A DNA stretch of 64,000 bases from Hibiscus mutabilis (taxonomy: Eukaryota; Streptophyta; Magnoliopsida; Malvales; Malvaceae): positions 1 through 64,000 of the forward strand of contig JAGYYJ010001374.1 in NCBI GenBank assembly GCA_019671005.1. Reading direction: 5' to 3'. A program made the position numbers and the translations under genes. Numbering within the stretch: the first letter of the stretch is position 1; each line of letters opens with the position of its first letter. Shown piece by piece: positions 56,487 through 64,000 of the stretch. The notes beneath the pieces were generated by a model that was not told the origin of the DNA, did not search any database, and was given only the letters and a program-made list of their open reading frames with translations.

Positions 56487-56996
56487 TTTGACATCCTGAA
56501 ACACTCAGATTTAAAAAGGTGAAAAGCAAAAGAAAACTAGAAATCTCACTAAACACTCCAAGGAATAAATATTTAGCGAGGCAAGTAAACCGATCTCGTG
56601 CTTTTAAAGACCTTCCTGCCACAAGTCAACAAGTTACAATCAGAGTTTAATCCTAACAATGAGTCCTAATTGTACTAGGAGTCCAATGAAAGGCTTGACA
56701 CCAATTGAATATAGTTGCAAGAAAGAAGGATTGAATGCAACTTTTAGTCCTACTCACACCAGAAAAGAGAAGTGTTTAAATATGTAATAGAAGAAAGAAA
56801 AAGCAAAACAAAGGAACTTAAGAAACTAAGAGTAGAAAAAAATTAGTAGAGAAAGATGATAACCCCAAAACCCAGAAACAACTTGAAGGAAGAAATCCAA
56901 TGTTGAATCCACTTCAATGTGATGCTTGTGGTGGTTGATGTGGTGATCTTGATGATTCTTGATGGTGGTTGGTGGCTAGGTATAAGCTTTTTCTTT

Positions 56997-57049
<53 letters not shown>

Positions 57050-57350
57050 CTTTTTACAAGGTAAATAAACTGAAAATAACGAAAATTGAAGAAAAAAATA
57101 ATGAAAATAGGGTTAAAGTAGGGGGAAAACCCTAATTTGGCTGAAACTTTATCCACTTCGTTCGAGGTGTTCCCGAACTCCAAAAATTCTGAAATTTTTT
57201 GTGGTGACTCCACCAATGGTGTAGATCTGATCTGGAAAGTTTCAGCTCAAAATTCACTCGTTTGGTTTTGACGAATTTTCCCTAATTTTCGAGTTTTTTT
57301 CCAAAAAACGCCAAAATTCTTGCCAAGAATCGTCCCAAATCTGATACCAA
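56487..57350 (-). other. G1 leader with poly(T) run, damaged PBS
   Basis: Untranslated leader. A run of 39 T on the plus strand at 57011-57049 replaces the mixed T-rich stretch of G2 (63520-63580). The PBS complement reads aatctgatacca (57339-57350). The Lys-rich frame over the run is meaningless. Confidence 0.7.
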
Positions 57351-58641
57351 TTCAATCAAGTTGTTGCAAGAACTAGGAGCTCTAGACTCAATCAAGGAAG
57401 TTTGGGCAGATCTGAAAATTCAAGAGAAAAGAGAAGGGATTTTCTTGAACTTTTCAGATTCAAGGCTGGAAATTTAAAGAAAGAAAGACGAGATGAAGGA
57501 TTAGATGATAAGAAATAAGAATATAAATAAAAAGATGAGAAAAGATTAAGAAGAAGATAGGTAAAACAAATCTGAAAATTCCAGCTTTGTTTATGGAATT
57601 ATGGAAGATGCTGTGAAGGTTGAAGATGAAGATGGCTTGTGAATTGTTGTTGTTGTTTTGTCCTCGGCACCCTCTTAGACGCAATTATCTAAGCAAGCAA
57701 CCTCAAGCGGCTCTAACCCACCCTCCTAGACGCGATTATCTAGGCAAGCAAGAGTGTGAAGATGACCTTCCTCACAAGAACTCGTCGAACTTATGTTGAA
57801 GAAAGACTTCAAGGCACAAGTAATCAGCACTTGCAAAAACAAACTCACTAAATATTTCATAAATCAAAGAAAATCTGTCTTACAATGATGGAGGCTTCAT
57901 CCTTTTATAGGTGAAGGATAGACAAAGTAATTTAACTTCTACTAAAACAAAGAAAACCTAATCTAATTAAAAATAATAATAAAATAACAGACTTTAAACT
58001 CCTTGTGCTTGTGTGGCAAGGGATAGGGTGATAAGGCAAGTTATAAGCTGATAAGGGCTGGTTACTTGAGCAGCAAGTAAACTTGATGAAGGCTGGTTTG
58101 CTTGGGTATCAAGTAATGGGCTGATAAGAGCTGTTTTGATTGGGCAGCAAGTAAAAGTTGATAGGGCCTTTATTTGGACGAATTTAAGGGTATTTAGGCT
58201 GGTTTAGATGATAAGAAATTGGTTCTTGAGCAAGGAGGCATGTGTGGGTTGTTTAAAAAGCTAACTAGGCCTAAAAACACTTGTAAATCCTAATTTGGGC
58301 TAAAAATAAAAATCTGACCCAATCTTTTATAGTAACAAGTATTGGGTTTAATTACAATAAAAAGGGCTAATTAATGGACATCTAAAGGCTCATGGATATC
58401 CATCTCCAAAGGTGCAGCAAGTTGAGTTTTTGTGACCCAATTATTCTTGAAGGATGTTAAGTGTGGACTTCCTTCAAGAAATTCTTCTTTCTTCATGGCA
58501 TCTTATAATCCTTGGCTCACGAATACTTGGACGGTCGAATTTAGCTTGTCCTTGATTAGCTTAGACTTGGCTCGGGTTATTGGGCCAAGTGGAAAAGTAA
58601 GTCCATCTTGTCCTTGGAATTGCCTTGTGGTACATGTATCA
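57351..58641 (-). repeat. G middle LTR, shared, terminal 33 bp deleted
   Basis: Begins ttcaatcaagttgttg directly after the PBS, so the usual first ~33 bases (tgatagagtagcgc...) are missing. Ends ...ggtacatgtatca at 58641, giving TGATACATGTACC as the LTR start on the minus strand. TATA complement at 57903-57909. It serves as 3' LTR of G2 and 5' LTR of G1. Confidence 0.78.
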
Positions 58642-58766
58642 TGGATCCTATTTGGATTTCCTATGGTTCGAAAATCTTTCTTTACGCATGTGCAACCAAA
58701 CCCAATCTCCTGGTTCAAAGACAACTTGGCGTCGGCCTTTGTTGACTTTGGCAGCAATATTTTCAT
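58503..58766 (-). pseudogene. G2 LTR-encoded polyprotein tail
   Basis: The frame passes from VKKDFRTIGNPNR (integrase end, shifted) through DTCTTRQFQGQDGL into the LTR: FPLGPITRAKSKLIKDKLNS and VFVSQGL, stop. The GPY/F part (DGPFxxL) and purine tract expected between are missing, so a deletion joined pol to the LTR. Confidence 0.65.
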
Positions 58767-60188
58767 ATGTTTTCTCCATTCTTTTCTTTGCCTTAGTGTG
58801 AATGGATTTAACTAACTCCGATTTCTTTTCGCCATCTAAGCTGCTAATATTATTAATAGGTAAAGGAACAAGGTCTAATGTAGTTAAGGGGTTAAAACCA
58901 TAAACTACTTCAAATGGAGAATAACCGGTGGATGAATGAATAGAACGGTTGTAGGAAAACTCTACAAAAGGTAGATATTCTTCCCAAGTTTTTGTGTTCT
59001 TACCGACAACAGTTCTGAGTAATGCACCTAAGATCCGATTTGTTACCTCGGTTTGTCCATCCGTCTGTGGGTGACAAGTAGTAGAATAAAGAAGTTTGGT
59101 ACCTATCTTTCCCCACAGAAACTTCCAAAAATGGCTTATGAACTTTACATCTCTATCAGAAACGATGGTGCGTGGAATTCCATGAAGTCGTACTACTTCT
59201 CTAAAGAAGAGATCGGCTACATGTGTTGCATCATCCGTTTTATGGCATGGTATGAAGTGAGCCATCTTTGAAAACCTATCGACCACAACAAAAATACTAT
59301 CTCGACCCTTTTTGGTACGAGGTAATCCAAGAATAAAGTCCATAGATAAATTGACCCAAGGGAAAGAAGGGATAGGAAGGGGTGTATATAAACCGTTAGG
59401 ACTTACCTTGGATTTTGCTTGTTTACATACGATGCAAGATGCGCATACCTTTTCCACGATTTTCCTCATATGTGGCCAAAAAAATGCTCCATTACCATGT
59501 CTAACGTTTTGGAGATGCCAAAGTGCCCCATTAAGCCTCCAGAGTGTGATTCATGGACTAGCAATTCTCTAATGGAGCCTTGTGGTATACACAACCTGTT
59601 TATTCGGAAAAGAAACCCATCTACAAGATAAAACTTGTTAAAAGCACCTTTTAAACAATGAGTATAAATTTCCTTGAAATCTGGATCATTAGGATACAAT
59701 TGCTTTATATGTTCGAATCCCAATATAGTAGCATGCATTTGAGTAATTAGGCTATACCTTCTAGATAGTGCATCTGCTACTACATTATCCTTACCTTTTT
59801 TGTACTTGATCACATAAGGGAATGTTTCAATAAACTCCACCCACTGAGCATGTCTCTTGCTCAAATTACCTTGGCCGTTAAGCCACTTCAATGATTCATG
59901 GTCGGTGTGTATGATGAACTCCTTTGGAAGAAGGTAGTGTTGCCAAACTTCAAGTGCACGAACTAATGCAAGGAGCTCTTTATCATAAGTTGAGTAGTTC
60001 AAATGTGCTCCTTTTAACTTCTCGCTAAAGTAAGCGATTGGTTGTTTTTCCTGTAAAAGAACTGTACCTATGCCTATACCGGAGGCATCACATTCTAACT
60101 CAAAAGTTTTAGAAAAATCGGGAAGACGAAGAATTGGGGCAGTACAAAGTTTACCTTTTAGTGTTTGGAAGGCTTGTTCTTCACCCAA
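58648..60188 (-). pseudogene. pol: G2 RNase H and integrase
   Basis: RNase H frame 60188-59466 (240 aa): FELECDASGIGIGTVLLQ, DKELLALVRALEVWQHYL, HTDHESLKWLNGQ and VVADALSRRYS, ending with the integrase finger (HESHSGGLMGHFGISKT). One base change, then the 273-aa frame 59469-58648: CASCIVCKQAKSK, MDFILGLPRTKKGRDS, IVSDRDVKFISHFW and HPQTDGQTEVTNR, with Asp44, Asp105 and Glu141 spaced D-X35-E. It stops being alignable after FSNHRKSK. The best preserved integrase in the window. Confidence 0.9.
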
Positions 60189-60195
60189 TGAAAAC

Positions 60196-61799
60196 CTACC
60201 GTTTTTTTTTTATGATATCTGTCAATGGTGCGGCAATGGTAGAGAAATCCTTGACAAAGCGACGGTAGAAGCTTGCTAGGCCATGGAAGGATCTCACCTC
60301 GGTTATGGATGATGGCGTGGGCCATTCTTGAATTGCTTTGACTTTTTCATTGTCAACATGGATACCCTGTGCACTTACTATAAAGCCTAGAAAACTAAGA
60401 CTTTCACTACAAAACACACACTTTTCCATGTTAGCATATAATTGTTCTCTTCGGAGAACTTCGAAGACCGATCTCACATGAAAGATATGTAACTCAAAAG
60501 AAGAAGAGTAGATAAGAATATCATCGAAATAAACAACAAAAAACTTACCTCTAAACTCCCGAAGGACATGGTTCATCAATCTCATGAATGTGCTAGGGGC
60601 ATTGGTCAAACCAAATGGCATAACTGTGGACATTCATATAAACCGAACTTTGTCTTGAAAGCGGTTTTCCATTCATCTCCTTCTTTCATTCGAATTTGAT
60701 GATAACCACTCTTCAAATCAATCTTGGTGAAGATGCATGCACCGTAGAGTTCATCAAGCATGTCATCTAATCGTGGAATAGGATGCCTATACTTGATTGT
60801 TATTCGGTTGATCGGCCGACAATCGACATACATTCTATATGAACCATCTTTCTTTGGCACCAAAAGTACTGGAACGGCACAAGGGCTTAAACTCTCACGA
60901 ATGTAGCCTTTGTTGAGTAGTTCTTCCACTTGCTTTTCTAACTCCTTGGTTTCGTCGGGATTACATCTATATGCTGGTCTATTTGGAATAGAAGAACCCG
61001 GAATTAGGTCAATTTGATGTTCAATTCCTCTTAAGGGTGGCAAACAGTCAGGTGGATCACCTAAAACATCATTGAAGTCCTGCAAAAGAGAAACAAACAC
61101 ACTAGGCAAACTTTTGTTATTGTTAGTGATAGAAAAAAATTGTTCCCTAAAGCGGATGAGGATGCAAGGCTGTTTAAGGAAGGGGGCTTGTCCCACTTCT
61201 TTTTCTCTCGTATAAATATTTTGAGACACTCTTTTTTTCTCACATTTAGGATCACTCACCACACCTGGGCCTATACTTATTTGGCTTTTATCACTACTGG
61301 CCTCTTTTGTATTTGCCTTTTGTTTTTCATTCTTTTTTTCTTTTTCATCTTTTTTTATTCCCGTCTCCTCACAAAACTTCTTCATCCACATCTGATCTTT
61401 GTACACCTCTTTTGGATCGAGTGGAGCCAAGGTATACTTTTTGCCATGGTATACAAAGGAATACTTATTTAACTTACCATGGTGAGTCACATCACGGTCA
61501 TACTGCCACGGTCATCCTAAAAGTAAGTGAGATGCTTGCATAGGGATAACATCACACCAAACGTCATCACAATATTTACCCATAGTAAAAGTGATTAAGG
61601 CACGTTTGTTTACCTTTAATTCTGACCCTTCATGAAGCCATTGGAGATAATATGGCTTTGGATGGCATTGACAAGGTAGGTCAAGTGCATCAACTAGATA
61701 GCTGCTCACCACATTCGCACAACTTCCGCTATCAATGATGACAGAATATAGTTTGCCTCTGATCAAACATCTTGTGTGGAAAATATTTGTTCTTTGCAT
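60196..61799 (-). pseudogene. pol: G2 protease, linker and reverse transcriptase
   Basis: Protease 61799-61512: NIFHTRCLIRGKLYSVIIDS with DSG at 61733-61725, VDALDLPCQCHPKPYYL, SHLLLG, then a base change at about 61512. The 294-aa frame 61490-60606 holds the protease end, charged linker, LPSVFVSLLQDFNDV, KKDGSYRMYVDCRPINRI and IDLKSGYHQIRMKEGDEWKT, and ends wrongly at CPQLCHLV (lost base, shared with G1). RT resumes 60633-60196 with MPFGLTNAPSTFMRL, YFDD (60531-60520) and FHGLASFYRRFVKDFSTIAA. Confidence 0.9.
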
Positions 61800-63019
61800 C
61801 TCCGTATCGTCGATGCTTGGATATTAAGTGAACGTTGAATCACCAAGCTTTTAGGATCAGGTTCATCACTGGAGTAACCACCGGCGATGAATTCATTGTC
61901 GAAAAATTCCTCCTCCGACTCGGATGAGTAGCTCCCATCTTCTCGAATAAGAAAGAGTCTTGTATTCGGGCAGTCTCTTTTATAGTGTCCATGACTGTTG
62001 CACTTGAAGCATACAATCTCCCGAGTTTGTTTGAGTGTTTGTGTGTTTTCCGCCAACATGGGGGTTTTTGTCTTGGTTTTGTCCAGTGATTTGGATGTTT
62101 CAATTTTCTGCTTTGGTCTACTTGAGTCGAGCAAAGGTTTAGAAGAATTAGAATGAGATAAAGGTTGAGTGATACCTTTGTCATAGTGATAATTCTTTTG
62201 TCGATATCGTTGTCGATCTTTGATGCATTTTTCAATTGTCATGGCGAATTGGAATGCCTCTTGAAGGGTGTAGTAGGTTTTGAGTTCAAGTACCTCAAGA
62301 ATGTTGTCATTGAGTCCGACAACAAACCTAGTCATTGTATCCTCTTCATCCTCTTGAATATCGGCTCTTTGCATCAATGATTCCATCTCTTTGAGATACT
62401 CATCAACAGTCCTGTAGCCTTGTCGGATTCTTTGTAACTTTTGTTTGATCTCTCGCCGATATAATGGGGGAACAAATCATTCTCGCATGACTTCTTTAAG
62501 TTCTCCCCATGAGGTTATCTTGGCTTCTCCATTGAGACGCCGATTGCAAACCAATTGGGACCACCAACTGGATGCGTATTCAGTGAATTCGAGAGTCAAC
62601 AGTGGAACTTGATCCTCTTCGGGGCATTGATAATACTCGAATAGAAGATCAACTCGATTTTCCCAGTCACAATAAGCATCAGGGTCATACCTTTCTTGAA
62701 AAGGTGGTACAGTGATTTTTGGTTTGGCTAAGGTGTTTGTTGCTCGTCTCGGCTCTATGCGAGGATTGTGCCCATGCAGGGGGTTTTGGCGTCTATTCTG
62801 AATGGGAACAAGATTTGGACGCCTAGGCTCTTCAGTATCGCTTGCAATTGCAGTGGTTTCTAATCTCCCAATGGTTTGAGTGATTGCGGTTACGACTGTA
62901 TCGGTGTGCTCAAGCTTGGCTGCCAAAGAGGTTACAATCCGTTCAAGTTTATTGAGAGTATTCGAAACTTCTTGAAGAGTCACTTCATGTGGTTCTTCGT
63001 CGTTACTCATTTCTGACAT
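61763..63019 (-). pseudogene. gag: G2 gag with in-frame TGA, zinc knuckle
   Basis: ATG 63019 (MSEMSNDEEPHEVTLQEV). N-terminal helix-like part, then PKITVPPFQERYDPDAYCDW and LEFTEYASSWWSQLVCNRRL to VMRE and TGA at 62479-62477, shared by G1; relatives have Arg there. The frame is open again (FVPPLYRREIKQKLQRIRQG, RFVVGLNDNILEVLELKTYY) and includes knuckle CFKCNSHGHYKRDC (complement of 61970-62011) followed by an acidic segment. Apart from the TGA, this gag is intact. Confidence 0.88.
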
Positions 63020-63878
63020 CCTGAAACACTCAGATTTAAAAAGGTGAAAAGCAAAAGAAAACTAGAAATCTCACTAAACACTCCAAGGAATAAATATTTA
63101 GCGAGGCAAGTAAACCGATCTCGTGCTCTTTAAAGACCTTCCTGCCACAAGTCAACAAGTTACAATCAGAGTTTAATCCTAACAATGAGTCCTAATTGTA
63201 CTAGGAGTCCAATGAAAGACTTGACACCAATTGAATATAGTTGCAAGAAAGAAGGATTGGAATGCAACTTTAGTCCTACTCACACCAGAAAAGAGGTGTT
63301 AAATTGCGTAATAGAAGAAAGAAAAAGCAAAACAAAGGAACTTAAGAAACTAAGAGTAGAAAAAAATTAGTAGAGAAAGATGATAACCCCAAAACCCAGA
63401 AACAACTTGAAGGAAGAAATCCAATGTTGAATCCACTTCAATGTGATGCTTGTGGTGGTTGATGTGGTGATCTTGATGATTCTTGATGGTGGTTGGTGGC
63501 TAGGTATAAGCTTTCTCACTTTTCTTTCTTTTCTTTTCTTTTTTAGTTTTTTTTTTATTTTTTTTCTCTTTTTTTTCTTTTTACAAGGTAAATAAACTGA
63601 AAATAACGAAAATTGAAGAAAAAAATAATGAAAATAGGGTTAAAGTAGGGGGAAAACCCTAATTTGGCTGCAAATTTATCCACTTCGTTCGAGGTGTTCC
63701 CGAACTCCAAAAAGTCTGAAATTTTTTGTGGTGACTCCACCAATGGTGTAGATCTGGTCTGGAAAGTTTCAGCTCAAAATTCACTCGTTTGGTTTTGACG
63801 AATTTTCCCTAATTTTCGAGTTTTTTTCCCAAAAACGCCAAAATTCTTGCCAAGAATCGTCCCAGCTCTGATACCAAA
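63020..63878 (-). other. G2 leader and primer-binding site
   Basis: PBS complement gctctgatacca at 63865-63876, a perfect initiator-Met type site, two bases from the LTR. The leader is otherwise similar to G1, with a mixed T-rich stretch at 63520-63580. No conserved ORF. Confidence 0.82.
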
Positions 63879-64000
63879 TGATAGAGTAGCGCAATCTTGG
63901 ATTCGGAAGCCTTCAATCAAGTTGTTGCAAGAACTAGGAGCTCTAGACTCAATCAAGGAAGTTTGGGCAGATCTGAAAATTCAAGAGAAAAGAGAAGGGA
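63879..64000 (-). repeat. G 5' LTR, cut by window edge
   Basis: tgatagagtagcgcaatc onward, the same as 51004-51125. It completes the third LTR of the array. Confidence 0.85.

Larger units (their letters stand above)
51004..64000 (-). mobile_element. gag-pol: G: tandem array LTR-INT-LTR-INT-LTR (runs off window)
   Basis: LTRs at 51004-52322, 57351-58641 and 63879 onward. Internal regions G1 (52323-57350) and G2 (58642-63878). The PBS of G2 is perfect (complement gctctgatacca, 63865-63876). That of G1 is altered (aatctgatacca). The two internal regions are near-identical and share stops and frameshifts, so one is a copy of the other or both came from one defective parent. Left flank GAGGG (50999-51003). 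The other TSD would be beyond 64000. Confidence 0.85.

Noticed and set aside
56914..57216. Lys-rich 100-aa minus-strand frame
   Set aside because: It is the translation of the T-run in the G1 leader and is not conserved in G2.

Overview
This window looks like repeat-dense plant nuclear DNA, most likely from a flowering plant. It is AT-rich and I found no host gene, tRNA, rRNA, operon or CRISPR array. Nearly every kilobase belongs to Ty3/gypsy LTR retrotransposons. The plant signs are primer-binding sites complementary to the plant initiator-Met tRNA 3' end (TGGTATCAGAGC), 1-2 kb LTRs with TGAT...ATCA ends, 5-bp target-site duplications (TSDs), and gag-pol domains in the order gag, CCHC knuckle, protease (PR), reverse transcriptase (RT), RNase H (RH), integrase (IN), GPY/F module. 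RT and IN phrases (STFMRLMNHVLR, RSFHGLASFYRRF) recall the CRM (centromeric) clade. That placement is from memory and unverified.

I use working family names. X = small non-autonomous elements (LTR TGATAC...CTATCA). D = LTR TGATGAG...CATCA with 30-bp repeats in U3. E = LTR TGATGCA...CATCA. H = LTR TGATATG...CATATCA. G = autonomous relative of X.

Layout: 1-628 unassigned LTR-like fragment. 629-1713 X-type mini-element (minus). 1714-3715 X copy. 3716-14633 element E, broken by an H-type solo LTR (3826-5714, TSD GCTCA) and by a complete non-autonomous D element (7767-12459, TSD CTCTA). 14634-24562 degenerate D element with gag and pol, split by a cluster of inverted LTR pieces (16795-21048). 24781-31572 tandem X array (LTR-INT-LTR-INT-LTR). 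31573-36525 X and D fragments, including an X2 mini-element that encodes a zinc knuckle. 36751-37296 plus 45617-46360 an older LTR-like sequence split by H. 37297-45611 complete young H element (1,721-bp LTRs, TSD CACAC). 46361-48772 LTR pieces joined at primer-binding sites. 48773-50690 a ~170-bp satellite holding a solo LTR (TSD TCAAA). 50691-51003 LINE 3' end. 51004-64000 minus-strand tandem G array (LTR-INT-LTR-INT-LTR, running off the window).

The order of events can be partly read from the nesting. Autonomous H, D and G elements carry the enzymes, while the X elements keep only LTRs, PBS, PPT and small ORFs and presumably used enzymes in trans. All gag-pol frames are broken. Many breaks are 1-base indels in homopolymers, and the H LTR pair differs by about as many indels as substitutions, so some breaks may be assembly error. 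The strongest candidates for something new are the X family (protease-like ORF with a DGD active site and a conserved in-frame TAG in four copies), its miniature derivatives, and the two independent tandem LTR arrays.
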